Below the pieces are notes generated by a model. That model made no database searches, was not told the DNA's origin, and worked only from the letters and a program-made list of their open reading frames with translations. Shown one piece after another: positions 45,858-54,741 of a stretch of 64,000 bases of DNA. This stretch comes from Arthrobacter zhaoxinii (lineage in GTDB: Bacteria; Actinomycetota; Actinomycetes; Actinomycetales; Micrococcaceae): contig NZ_CP104275.1 in NCBI RefSeq assembly GCF_025244925.1, positions 186,001 through 250,000 of the forward strand, read 5' to 3'. The stretch's first letter is position 1. The number at the start of each line of letters is the position of its first letter. The position numbers and the translations under genes were made by a program.

Positions 45858-46489
45858 TCGCCGAAGATGATGCCCTGCTGCGGGCGGGACTCAAACTGCT
45901 GCTCGAGAGCGAAGGCTTCGACGTGGTGGGTTCCTGGGACAACGCCGATGACCTGCTCGCCGCCTTCGCGCCCGGCAGCGCCGACGGCGCCGTGTTGGAC
46001 GTCCGGATGCCGCCGACCTTCACCAACGAGGGGCTGCGGGCCGCCCTGGAACTGCGCTCCCGGGTGCCGGACTTTCCGGTGCTGGTCCTCTCCGCCTATG
46101 TGGAGGACCGCTATGCCAGCCGGCTGCTCGCCTCCGGCGCCCAGGGGGTGGGCTACCTGCTGAAGGAACGCGTGGGCAACGTCGGCGAATTCGTGGACGG
46201 CCTGCGGCGCGTGGCCGCCGGCGGGACCGTGATGGACCCGGAGGTCATTGCCCAGCTGTTCAGCCGCCGCAGCAGCCAGGACCCCGTCCGCGCACTGACC
46301 CCGCGGGAATTCGAAGTGCTCGGGCTGGTGGCCGAAGGGCTGGGGAACACCGCCATTGCCTCGGCCATTTCCGTGTCCGAAACCGCTGTCAGCAAACACA
46401 TTGGCAACATCTTCGCGAAACTCGGACTCGCCCAGTCGGACAGCGGCCACCGCCGGGTGCTGGCCACCCTGGCGTACCTGCGCTCCTGA
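45845..46489 (+). CDS. NarL/FixJ-family response regulator
   Basis: A 214-aa DNA-binding regulator. The receiver domain begins MRLLIAEDDALLRAGL with Asp52 (VLDVRMPP) as the phosphate acceptor and a conserved Lys in YLLKERV. The LuxR-type helix-turn-helix is LTPREFEVLGLVAEGLGNTAIASAISVSETAVSKHI, read as LTPREFEVLGLVAEG and SVSETAVSKHIGNIF. Start ATG lies inside the end of the kinase gene. Likely acts at the dyad 44543-44560 on the divergent exporter operon and on its own. Confidence 0.95.
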   Translation: MRLLIAEDDALLRAGLKLLLESEGFDVVGSWDNADDLLAAFAPGSADGAVLDVRMPPTFTNEGLRAALELRSRVPDFPVLVLSAYVEDRYASRLLASGAQGVGYLLKERVGNVGEFVDGLRRVAAGGTVMDPEVIAQLFSRRSSQDPVRALTPREFEVLGLVAEGLGNTAIASAISVSETAVSKHIGNIFAKLGLAQSDSGHRRVLATLAYLRS

Positions 46490-46594
46490 CCGCCCGCCGG
46501 CCTACCCGCATGCAGGTTTCGTCCCGGGTCTTGTTTCCCGGACGGCACCGGTGACAAGGTGTGATGCACTACAGCCGGGCGCAGGAGGACACAC

Positions 46595-47425
46595 GTGGAA
46601 CAGGGCGGCGGAAAGGTAGCGCTGATCACCGGTGCTTCACGGGGGATCGGCCGGCGCGTGGCGGAGCGCCTCGCGGCGCAGGGAACCGCCGTCGTCGTCA
46701 GTTACCGCCGCAACGCGGAGATGGCCAAGGACGTGGTGGCCCGGCTGCAGGAACTCGGCGGCGGCGGCATCGCGGTGCAGGCGGACGTGGAGAACCCCGA
46801 AGACATTGTCACGCTCTTTGATGCGGCAGCGGACGAATACGGCCGGCTGGACTACTTCATCAACAGCGCCGCCGCTGCCGCGTTCAAGAACGTGGTGGAC
46901 CTGAAAACCCACCACCTGGACCGCGCCTACGCCGTGAATGTGCGTCCCTTTGTCCTGGGCGCGCAGGAGGCGGTGAAGTTGATGGACGACGGCGGCCGCA
47001 TAGTTGCGCTGACCAGCTACGGCAGCACCCGGGCCTTTCCCACCTATGCGGCGCTCGGCTCCTACAAAGCCGCCGTGGAGTCCTTCGTCCGGTTTATGGC
47101 GGTGGAATTCGGTCCCTACGGCATCACCGTTAACGCGGTGAACGGCGGCCTGATCGAGTCCGATTCCCTGGACTACTTCTACTCCATGGACGGCATGGCC
47201 CCGATGGACAGCGTCATTTCCCGGCTCCCCGCCCGCCGTCCGGGCACCGTCGACGAGATGGCTGCCGCAGTGGAGTTCCTGCTCTCCGAAGGAGCCGGAT
47301 ACATCACCGGGCAGGTCCTGGCGGTCGACGGCGGCCTGTCGGTCATCGCCCCGCCGTTCCATTCCGAGGCGTCCGGTCCGCCGGTCGCATTGCCGGAGAA
47401 GCCCACCCGGGGCGGCAGCCGGTAA
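46595..47425 (+). CDS. FabL-like enoyl reductase (SDR)
   Basis: A 276-aa short-chain dehydrogenase/reductase resembling FabL-type enoyl-[ACP] reductase. The NADPH motif TGASRGIG is at residues 12-19 and NSAAAAAF near 90. The active-site spacing is Tyr151-x6-Lys158 (TYAALGSYKAA), as in FabL, and not the Tyr-x3-Lys of ordinary SDRs. The stretch LTSYGSTRAFPTYAALGS also follows FabL. The last 25 residues are an added Pro/Gly-rich tail. GTG at 46595 has AGGAGG seven bases upstream. First gene of a three-gene unit with an acyl ligase and a ketosynthase. Confidence 0.88.
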   Translation: MEQGGGKVALITGASRGIGRRVAERLAAQGTAVVVSYRRNAEMAKDVVARLQELGGGGIAVQADVENPEDIVTLFDAAADEYGRLDYFINSAAAAAFKNVVDLKTHHLDRAYAVNVRPFVLGAQEAVKLMDDGGRIVALTSYGSTRAFPTYAALGSYKAAVESFVRFMAVEFGPYGITVNAVNGGLIESDSLDYFYSMDGMAPMDSVISRLPARRPGTVDEMAAAVEFLLSEGAGYITGQVLAVDGGLSVIAPPFHSEASGPPVALPEKPTRGGSR

Positions 47426-47455
47426 CCAAGCCGTACGGATTGAAAGGAAGCATCA

Positions 47456-49135
47456 GTGAGCTACGATCCCGCCCGCTACCGGAACTACTTCGAACACTCC
47501 CTGACCTACGCCGCCGGGTTCTCCCGCAACGTGGCGCGGTACGCAGACCGGGTTGCCCTGGCCGATCCGGTGACGGGCCGGGACTTCACGTACGCCCAGC
47601 TGGGGGAGGCCGTGAACTCCGTGGCCCGTGCCCTGGCCGAACGCGGCGTCGGGCGCGGGGACCGGGTGCTCTACCAGCTCTACAACAGTGTTGAGTTCGC
47701 TCTGCTGTACCTGGCCACCCAGCGGCTGGGGGCGGTGAGCGTTCCGGTGAACTACCGGCTGGCTCCCGCGGAAACCGCGCACATCCTGAAGGACAGCGAT
47801 CCGGCGGTGTTTATCGTGGACGCCGAGCACACCGATGCCGCGGCGCAGGCACTGGAGCTGGCCGGGGTGTCGCCGGTCGTCCTGGTGGCCGGCGGCGGCG
47901 ATTCCACGCAGTGGGGGATGGGATCGGGGCAGCTGGGACAGGACTTCGACGCCGCCGTCGACGCCGCGACCGGGGACCTGCCCGAGCTCCCCGCGGACTT
48001 CTCCACCTTCGAGGAAAGCACCCGCTTCTACACCTCGGGCACCACGGGCATGCCCAAGGGGGTGCCGCTGCCGTCCATCGCCGAGCTGATGAGCGCCCAC
48101 GACGTGATTATGCACTTTCCGCTCAGTCCGTCCGACCGCACCCTGAACATGACCCCGTGGTTCCACCGCGGCGGCCTGCACTCCGGCGGGCCCAACCCCG
48201 TGTTCTACATCGGCGGGTCCGTGGTCCCGCTGCGCAGCTTTAACCCGGCAACGGTGCTGGACTGGGTGGGGGAGCAGGGGCTGACCTATCTGATCGGTGC
48301 ACCGACCACCCTGGAGATGATCGCCGTCGAGCAGGAAAAGAACCCGCGGAACCTGGAGACCCTGCGCGGCATCGTGACTATGGGTGCACCCCTGGACCGC
48401 GCCGCCGCCATCCGGTACCAGGAACTGCTCACGCCCCGGATCTTCAACGGCTACGGAACCACCGAGGGCTTCTGGAACACGTTCCTGCGGCCCGAGGACC
48501 TCCCTGCCCATGCCGGCAGCGCCGGGCGCGCATGTACGGACGACGACGTCGCCGTCGTCCGCGTGTTTGAAGGCCGGCGCGGGCAGCCGCACGAACTGGC
48601 CGCCCGGGACGGCAGCGAAATCGGCGAGGTGATTATGCGCTCGCCGAAATCCGGGTTCAGCTATGCCAACCTGCCGCATGTGGAGGAGGAGAAGTTCCAC
48701 GACGGGTGGCTCTACCCCGGGGATATGGCGACCTGGGATGCGGAAGGCTACCTGACCATCATGGGCCGGACGGATGACATGATCATTTCCGGCGGGGAGA
48801 ACATTCATCCGGTGCAGGTGGAAGCCGCGCTCGCGGACCATCCCGGCGTCCTCGAATCCGTCGTCGTGGGAGTGCCGGATGACCGGTGGGGCCAGCGTGT
48901 GGTGGCGTACGTGGTGCGCCGCGACGCGGAGCTCGACGCCGACGGGCTGGACGCGTTCTGCCTAGCCCATCCCGGGCTGGCCGATTTCAAGCGGCCCCGG
49001 GGCTACCGTTTTGTCGACGAGGTCCCGATGACCGCCACTGGAAAGAAAATGCACTACAAGGTGGCGGATTCCGCGGCGCAGGACTGGCTGGACGGCCGGA
49101 TGCACGTCCCGGCGCCGGCCCGGAAGGCGGACTAG
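47456..49135 (+). CDS. AMP-dependent acyl-CoA/ACP ligase
   Basis: A 559-aa adenylate-forming enzyme that activates a carboxylic acid with ATP. Motifs in order: A3 YTSGTTGMPKG at about residue 192, WFHRGGLHSGGP, A5 NGYGTTEGFWNT, A7 WLYPGDMATWDAEGYLTIMGRTDD (read as WLYPGDMATWDAEG and IMGRTDD), ISGGENIHPVQVE, and the catalytic lysine motif MTATGKKMHYK. This points to an acyl-CoA synthetase of the fatty-acid or aromatic-acid group; substrate not predictable from sequence alone. GTG start with AAGGAAG upstream, 30 bp after the reductase gene. Confidence 0.93.
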   Translation: MSYDPARYRNYFEHSLTYAAGFSRNVARYADRVALADPVTGRDFTYAQLGEAVNSVARALAERGVGRGDRVLYQLYNSVEFALLYLATQRLGAVSVPVNYRLAPAETAHILKDSDPAVFIVDAEHTDAAAQALELAGVSPVVLVAGGGDSTQWGMGSGQLGQDFDAAVDAATGDLPELPADFSTFEESTRFYTSGTTGMPKGVPLPSIAELMSAHDVIMHFPLSPSDRTLNMTPWFHRGGLHSGGPNPVFYIGGSVVPLRSFNPATVLDWVGEQGLTYLIGAPTTLEMIAVEQEKNPRNLETLRGIVTMGAPLDRAAAIRYQELLTPRIFNGYGTTEGFWNTFLRPEDLPAHAGSAGRACTDDDVAVVRVFEGRRGQPHELAARDGSEIGEVIMRSPKSGFSYANLPHVEEEKFHDGWLYPGDMATWDAEGYLTIMGRTDDMIISGGENIHPVQVEAALADHPGVLESVVVGVPDDRWGQRVVAYVVRRDAELDADGLDAFCLAHPGLADFKRPRGYRFVDEVPMTATGKKMHYKVADSAAQDWLDGRMHVPAPARKAD

Positions 49136-50368
49136 ATGGACGAGCGCGTGGTCATCACCGGCATGGGGGCGGTGACACCGCTCGGCGGCACCTGGGGCGA
49201 AACCTGGGCGGGGCTGAAGGACGGGCGCAGCGGCATCGACAAAATCACCGCCTTCGATGCCACGGAGTTCCCCACCCGGATTGCCGGCGAAGTGAAGAAC
49301 TTCGATCCGGCACAGTACCTGCCGGTCAAGCGCCTGCACCGGTCCTCCCGCGCCTCCCAGCTGGCGGTGGCGGCCTCACGCGAGGCAGTGGCCGACGCCG
49401 GACTTGGCACCTCCCTGGAAGACACCGACGCGGGGGTGATCATCAACAGTGCTGTCTCCGGATATCCGGAAATCCAGGCCGCCACGGAGATCTTCGGCCG
49501 TGACGGGCTGCGCCGCATCAGCCCCAGCTTCGTGGCATCGTCCCTGACGAACATGCCGGCCTGCGAGGTCGCCATCGATCTGGCGGTCCACGGTCCGGTG
49601 AACGCCAGCGCTCTGGCCTGCGCCAGCGGAACCTCCGCCCTGCTCGAGGCACGCCGCACCCTGCTGTCCGGCGACGCCGACGTAGTGGTGGCCGGCGGAA
49701 CCGATGCGGCCATTACGTCGGTGATGTTCGCCGGGCTCAGCGCCATGCGCGGGTTGTCCCGGAACAATGATTCGCCGCAGGAGGCCAGCCGTCCCTTCGA
49801 CGCGGACCGGGACGGGTTTGTTTTCGCCGAAGGAGCGGTGGTGTGTGTGCTGGAACTGCTCAGCCATGCCCGTGCCCGCGGCGCCGAGGTGTATGCGGAG
49901 CTGCTGGGCGGCGCGCTGACGTCCGATGCTTTCCACATTGTTGCTCCGGAACCCGGCGGACAGTACGCGGCTGAAGCCATCTGCCGCACGCTGGACCGGT
50001 CCCGGCTGAACCCGGAGGACGTGGACCTGATCTGTGCCCACGGAACCTCTACGCAGGCCAATGACCGGACCGAAACTCTAGCCCTGCACACCGCCTTCGG
50101 CGAGCACGCGCCGTCGCTCGCGGTTACTGCACCCAAGTCCATGACAGGGCACCTGATCGGCGCGGCGGGCACGCTCGGGTCCCTGTTGTGCGCGATGGCG
50201 ATCGGCGAGGGTGTCATTCCGCCCACCCTGAACTACAGCACACCGGATCCGGAATGCGATCTGGACTATGTTCCCGGCCCGGCCCGCGAATCACCGGTCC
50301 GCTATGCGCTTACCAACGCGTTCGGTTTCGGCGGCCAAAACGCTGTGGCGGCGTTCGGGCCTGTCTGA
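49136..50368 (+). CDS. Beta-ketoacyl-ACP synthase (FabF-like)
   Basis: A 410-aa condensing enzyme of the KAS II type. The full triad is present: Cys162 in ALACASGTSAL, His302 in ICAHGTSTQAND and His339 in KSMTGHLIGAAG, one residue off E. coli FabF numbering. The N-terminus VVITGMGAVTPLGGTW and C-terminal NAFGFGGQNAVAAF are canonical. The ATG directly follows the ligase stop codon with no gap, so translation is coupled. No acyl carrier protein gene lies in the cluster; it probably works with the primary ACP or on CoA esters. Last gene of the unit. Confidence 0.95.
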   Translation: MDERVVITGMGAVTPLGGTWGETWAGLKDGRSGIDKITAFDATEFPTRIAGEVKNFDPAQYLPVKRLHRSSRASQLAVAASREAVADAGLGTSLEDTDAGVIINSAVSGYPEIQAATEIFGRDGLRRISPSFVASSLTNMPACEVAIDLAVHGPVNASALACASGTSALLEARRTLLSGDADVVVAGGTDAAITSVMFAGLSAMRGLSRNNDSPQEASRPFDADRDGFVFAEGAVVCVLELLSHARARGAEVYAELLGGALTSDAFHIVAPEPGGQYAAEAICRTLDRSRLNPEDVDLICAHGTSTQANDRTETLALHTAFGEHAPSLAVTAPKSMTGHLIGAAGTLGSLLCAMAIGEGVIPPTLNYSTPDPECDLDYVPGPARESPVRYALTNAFGFGGQNAVAAFGPV

Positions 50369-50393
50369 GGTGCGTTCCGGCCGCCGGAGCCGT

Positions 50394-51707
50394 CTACTTG
50401 CAGTAGTAGTCGAGCCCGGCCTCGTAGGCTTCCGGGTAGAACTCCATGGCCAGGTCATACGTAGCTTCACTCCACTCGGCGTCCCGACTACTCCAGGCCG
50501 ATCTTATGTAGTCCGTACTGAACTCGGGTTCCAGGCGGGAGTTCCAGATGTTCCGCTTTATCGGTGACGAATGCAGCCAACGGTCCGGTTCGCCGGTGCA
50601 GGCGGCGTCCCAGTACTCCACAAGATCTTCATAGACCATACCGACGGCCAGTCTTCTGCCGTTATCCTTCGCGGCCTCGTCGAGAACCCAGTCGGTGTAC
50701 TGCTGGGCATGCTCCCGGACGCCGGGATCCACGATGTGATCGGTTTCGTGCTCTTGCGTGTAGGCCGCCGCCTCGCGGTGGTCGACGACGGCTTTTTCCC
50801 CCACCCGGTCCAGGTAGGCCTGGACTTCCGGCGACGTCATCACCGGGCTGTTCCAGAAGGCCTCGTAATCCTCCGCCGTCAGCTGCCCCGCGGCGTTGGG
50901 GTGTGTCTTCAAGGATTCCAGCAGCATATCTGCCTCATGGGTAACCGAGATCAAGAGGTCCATATCGCCCGGATTGCTGCTCTCCGGCGGTATCGGGAAT
51001 GTGCAGAAGTGGGGGAGGGCGGCTTCAAAGGCAGCCGGGTAGACCTTGGCCACCAGGTTGGTTGCCTGCCTCCTATACTCGTCGGATCCCCGCAGCGACA
51101 GGACCTGGGGGTGGGTGGTAGTCCAGTTTCGAATGGGATGACCGTTGACCTGGTAAGAGACATCGTCCACGTCCCAGCGGTGGCAGGTCTCTCGGGACAG
51201 CTGTGCCAAGTCGTCATAGACCGCCCCCTTCGCACCCTCGACCGTGCCGTGTGAGAGGAGGTCGGCTATCTCGTCCACGGCGGCTTGGGCGTTGGCACGT
51301 TTGGCTGGGTCTACGATCGTGTCCACGTTGTAGCCCATGTGCTTCACGTCCTCCTGGAGACGCGCCTTCCATCCCTCGTTGATGACGTCCAGCAGCGCAA
51401 GGGCGTCCGGGGTGTTCAGGGCAGGTTCAGCCCAGAAGGCCGCGTAGTCCTCTTCGCTGATGTCTGCGGGGAGCGGGTCCGAGGCGTAATGCACAGTGCT
51501 GCGTGAGGCCACCACTACGTAGCCTTCCGCCCGGGAATCCTCGGCGGCCTGGGTATACGTCAAGTACTCGACCCACAGGTAGGCAGCGACAAGCGCGGTG
51601 ACCACAAAGAGGCTCACGAGGGTTACGACGATCATCCTCAGGCGGCCGGGACCGCGCTTCTGGGGAGGAGCCAGATAGTCAGGCAGCACGATTGGATGTT
51701 CGCTCAT
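50394..51707 (-). CDS. Membrane-anchored protein with internal duplication, unknown function
   Basis: A 437-aa protein with a short cytoplasmic tail (KRGPGRLR), one transmembrane helix at about residues 25-46 (MIVVTLVSLFVVTALVAAYLW) and a large extracytoplasmic part. That part is two copies of one module of about 150 residues: copy 1 (about 82-235) has EEDYAAFWAEPAL, TIVDPAKRANAQ, GAVYDDLAQLSRETCHRW and AKVYPAAFEAALPHFC; copy 2 (about 280-437) has AEDYEAFWNSPVM, HIVDPGVREHAQQ, GMVYEDLVEYWDAACTGE and MEFYPEAYEAGLDYYC. Each copy keeps two cysteines that could pair. I do not recognise the family. Lower GC than its neighbours. Confidence 0.75.
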   Translation of the reverse strand: MSEHPIVLPDYLAPPQKRGPGRLRMIVVTLVSLFVVTALVAAYLWVEYLTYTQAAEDSRAEGYVVVASRSTVHYASDPLPADISEEDYAAFWAEPALNTPDALALLDVINEGWKARLQEDVKHMGYNVDTIVDPAKRANAQAAVDEIADLLSHGTVEGAKGAVYDDLAQLSRETCHRWDVDDVSYQVNGHPIRNWTTTHPQVLSLRGSDEYRRQATNLVAKVYPAAFEAALPHFCTFPIPPESSNPGDMDLLISVTHEADMLLESLKTHPNAAGQLTAEDYEAFWNSPVMTSPEVQAYLDRVGEKAVVDHREAAAYTQEHETDHIVDPGVREHAQQYTDWVLDEAAKDNGRRLAVGMVYEDLVEYWDAACTGEPDRWLHSSPIKRNIWNSRLEPEFSTDYIRSAWSSRDAEWSEATYDLAMEFYPEAYEAGLDYYCK

Positions 51708-51747
51708 CGTGCTGCCTCTCAGTAGGGGTGATTCCCGCTGAGGAAGC

Positions 51748-52812
51748 CTACCGCACGGACGGGGCTAGCTCCGGCTCGACGTCGGCCGCTGCCGGCTTCT
51801 TCCGGTTCCCGGCGTTCACGGCCTTGGCCGCCAGCCACACCGACACGGCACCGAGGGCAAGCCCGGCAACCACGTCCAGCACGTAATGCCAGCCGAAGTA
51901 GACCGTGGCCAGGGTGGTCAGCAGGACGTAGATCCACATAATCCAGCGGGCCACCTTGGGCAGGCGGGTCAGGTGGGCCACCAAAGCGGCGGTAAAGACG
52001 ATGGAGGTGTGCAGAGAAGCGAACGCTGCAATGCCGTGGACGGAGTCGGTTGCGAACGGGTTCGCCAGCACCTCGATCCGGTTCTCATACAGGGAGTCCT
52101 GCAGGGATGAAACGGCAGTTTCCGGCAGGTCGCTGAACGGGGCGGCGTCGTAGTAGATCGGGCCCATGGACGGCAGGGCGTAGTAGCTGACGGTGCCCAG
52201 GATCCAGTTGAAGGACAGGGCCGTGGCGTACCAGGCGCCGCGCTGCAGGTTGTCGGACCACACCAAAGCTGCGGCGAGGGAAACGGGAACAAAGACCATA
52301 AAGAGCATGTAGACGCCGGAGAGCAGATCGGCGCTGAAACCGGTGCCGAGCAGTTCATGCAGGACGTCGCCGGGGAAGTTCCCTCCGGCCAGCCACATGT
52401 CCGTGTCCTCCAGCATCGGGTCCGTCAGGTGATCCTGCAGGAAGGGCAGGAAGCTCTTCAGGTTCCGGTAGGACATGTAGGCCAGATAGAAGGTGATCAG
52501 TCCCGCCACGGCCACCGCCAGGCGGGATCCGGACCAACGTGTGCGCAGCACATCGGTGGTCGCGGCCCTCAGCCCGCCCAGCTCACGCCGTCGGGCAATG
52601 GCCCGGGGAATGACGTCAGCGGCGATCATCAGGAGCACAATCAGCGGCAGGCGGACGTAGCTCGGCCCCAGGAACCCGTCAGGATCACGGACGGGGAGGT
52701 CCGCTACTACGGCGGCCACCAGCATGAGCACAGTAAAGGCAGCTGAAACAAAGAGGGGGACGCCGAAGAGGCGGCGCCAGGCAGGGCGGACGGAGCCGGC
52801 TTCGATAGTCAT
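51748..52812 (-). CDS. PAP2-superfamily membrane phosphatase/transferase
   Basis: A 354-aa polytopic membrane protein with about eight helices. The PAP2 motifs appear late: FASLHTSIVFTAAL (motif with the conserved His) and VYFGWHYVLDVVAGLALG (second His and Asp). The first motif is degenerate, as in the AUR1/inositol-phosphoceramide-synthase-like group, which this resembles through ALPSMGPIYY and SMHTS-like blocks. It likely moves or removes a phosphate-linked head group on a membrane lipid. ATG at 52812. Same strand as the preceding anchored protein, with a 40-bp gap. Confidence 0.85.
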   Translation of the reverse strand: MTIEAGSVRPAWRRLFGVPLFVSAAFTVLMLVAAVVADLPVRDPDGFLGPSYVRLPLIVLLMIAADVIPRAIARRRELGGLRAATTDVLRTRWSGSRLAVAVAGLITFYLAYMSYRNLKSFLPFLQDHLTDPMLEDTDMWLAGGNFPGDVLHELLGTGFSADLLSGVYMLFMVFVPVSLAAALVWSDNLQRGAWYATALSFNWILGTVSYYALPSMGPIYYDAAPFSDLPETAVSSLQDSLYENRIEVLANPFATDSVHGIAAFASLHTSIVFTAALVAHLTRLPKVARWIMWIYVLLTTLATVYFGWHYVLDVVAGLALGAVSVWLAAKAVNAGNRKKPAAADVEPELAPSVR

Positions 52813-52940
52813 GAGACATTTTTATCCCAAGATCGGTATAAACCTGTTATCGGGAGGCCGCTACCATCAGTATGCTTTCGGTCACACCTGTTGCCGTTTC
52901 CGTCCGCCCTCTGGTTAAGATGCCTGTGCTTAGCCGGTTC

Positions 52941-53636
52941 CTACTTGTTAAGTGCTGCGTCGAGCTGTTCCTGGAGGGCGCCGTAATCGACGGAGTCCAG
53001 TTCGAGGACCTGGTTGTCGAGGATCAGTGAGGGTGTGCCGGGGAGCTGGAGATCCTGGGAATCCTCCAGATCCCGAGCCACCCGATCCCTCACGGCATCC
53101 GAGGCGTAATCGGCGCGGAACTTCTCGATGTCCAGTCCGAGGTCCTCGGCATAGGAGACGAAGACGTCCTCGAGGTCCTCCGTGTTGGCGGCCTTCCAGT
53201 CCTGCTGGTGCTCGAAGACGGACGCAGCCATCTGCTCCAGGGCGCCCTGTTCTGCGGCGGCTTCCACGGCGCGGGCCGCCGGTGCTGCATTCTGGTGCTT
53301 GGGCAGGGGGTAGTTCCGTACGAGGATACGGACGTCATCTCCGTAGTCCTTCTTGGCCTGCTGGATCACTGTGTCCATCTGAGCGCAGTAGGGGCACTGG
53401 TAGTCGGTGAACAGCACCAGGGTGGCTTTGGGGTCAGCGGGGTTGGTGATTGCCCTAGCGTCCGCGGGGGCCACTTTGTCCAGGCGGTCGGCCGGGATGG
53501 ACGTTTCTACCGACGGGCTGGCTGATGCTTCCGCCGTTGCAGTTCCTCCTGTAGTAGGTTCCTGGTCCGCGCAGGAGACCACCGTGCCGGTGGCGATCAG
53601 CCCGGACATTACCAAGGCGAGGATACGCTTGCGCAT
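52941..53636 (-). CDS. DsbA-family thioredoxin-fold lipoprotein
   Basis: A 231-aa secreted oxidoreductase. The signal ends at a lipobox-like VVSC (Cys22), followed by a Thr/Ala/Ser-rich linker and a DsbA/thioredoxin_4 domain with the redox motif CPYC at Cys81-Cys84 in FTDYQCPYCAQMD. The cis-proline loop is LPGTPSLIL, and NYPLPKHQNAAPAARAVEAA is the family's helical block. ATG at 53636 with AAAGGAATC upstream is preferred since it yields a proper signal peptide; longer readings do not. It should catalyse disulfide exchange outside the membrane. Divergent from a LysR gene. Confidence 0.9.
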   Translation of the reverse strand: MRKRILALVMSGLIATGTVVSCADQEPTTGGTATAEASASPSVETSIPADRLDKVAPADARAITNPADPKATLVLFTDYQCPYCAQMDTVIQQAKKDYGDDVRILVRNYPLPKHQNAAPAARAVEAAAEQGALEQMAASVFEHQQDWKAANTEDLEDVFVSYAEDLGLDIEKFRADYASDAVRDRVARDLEDSQDLQLPGTPSLILDNQVLELDSVDYGALQEQLDAALNK

Positions 53637-53819
53637 GATTCCTTTCGGCGAGGTGTCAGGGGTTTGCGGATCGGCGCGCTGTACGGGCCTGCGGTAGCGA
53701 CTGCCGCTGCGGTAGCGGTTCCCGCTACGAGGCTCTGCTGCGCCCACTATTTTCGATGCTCCCACCGGATCCGGCGGCCCGGTAGCCTGCAATCGGGCAT
53801 GGGTTTATATGCTTTTGAT

Positions 53820-54713
53820 ATGGCTTCTTCCTGGCCGAACCTGCAGGTGCTGGAATTGTTCGTTGCCGTTGTGGACGAAGGCAGCGTGGCTTCCGGGGCG
53901 CGGAAACTGGGTATGGCCCAGTCCAATGCGAGCCGGTCCATTGCCGAGTTGGAAGCGGAGTTGAAGATTGCCCTGCTGGAACGCAGTCCCCGCGGATCGG
54001 TGCCCACCGCAATGGGACGGCTGCTCGCAGATTCAGCCCGGGAACTTCTGGACGCGGCTCGGCACTTCAACGACGTGATGCGTAGCGGCCGCAGCGGCGA
54101 GGCGATGGAGCTTCGGGTGGGTGCCAGCCTCACTATCGCGGACATGCTGTTGCCCGCCTGGCTTGCCGAGCTGAGGCGGCGGCTGCCGCAGGCCCGCGTC
54201 GATGTTCGGGTGGAGAACTCGGCGCAGGTTATCGAGGAAGTGAAGCAGGGCACGCTCCAGCTGGGGTTTGTCGAGACTCCGAATCTTCCGGTGCGGCTGA
54301 ACGCTTTGGTGGTCCGTGAGGATGAGCTGGTGGTGGTGGTTTCGCCGACTCACGAGTGGGCCGACCGTACCCGGATCAGCCTGCAGGAATTGGCGGAGAC
54401 ACCTTTGGTGGTTCGGGAACCCGGGTCCGGTACCCGCGAAGCGCTGCAGGAGGTACTTGCCGGGTACGACGTCGTCGAGCCGGCCCAGGTGCTCAACAGC
54501 AATGCTGCAGTGCGGGTTGCTGTTGCTGCCGGCGCCGGTCCTGCGGTGTTGAGCGAACTGGTGGTGCGCGACCAGCTCGCCAGCGGGGAGCTGCTGCGGG
54601 TTCCTTTCGAAGGTGAGGGAATCACCCGTCCCTTGACGGCCGTGTGGTCGGGTCCCCGTCGGTTGACCGGAGTTGCGGCCGAGCTTGTGGCCGTGGCGGC
54701 TGGTCGGGCTTAG
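53820..54713 (+). CDS. LysR-family transcriptional regulator
   Basis: A 297-aa regulator. The winged helix-turn-helix is LQVLELFVAVVDEGSVASGARKLGMAQSNASRSIAELE, read as LQVLELFVAVVDEGSV and KLGMAQSNASRSIAELE, and the periplasmic-binding-like effector domain follows with LRVGASLTIADMLLP and LVVREPGSGTREALQEVL, typical of CysB/CysL-like members. Either the ATG at 53820 or an in-frame ATG at 53799 could start it; 53820 gives the usual distance to the helix-turn-helix. No Shine-Dalgarno is visible. Shares the upstream region with the DsbA-like gene. Target unknown. Confidence 0.9.
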   Translation: MASSWPNLQVLELFVAVVDEGSVASGARKLGMAQSNASRSIAELEAELKIALLERSPRGSVPTAMGRLLADSARELLDAARHFNDVMRSGRSGEAMELRVGASLTIADMLLPAWLAELRRRLPQARVDVRVENSAQVIEEVKQGTLQLGFVETPNLPVRLNALVVREDELVVVVSPTHEWADRTRISLQELAETPLVVREPGSGTREALQEVLAGYDVVEPAQVLNSNAAVRVAVAAGAGPAVLSELVVRDQLASGELLRVPFEGEGITRPLTAVWSGPRRLTGVAAELVAVAAGRA

Positions 54714-54741
54714 CGGTACTCGTACTGCCAAGTTCAGAGGG

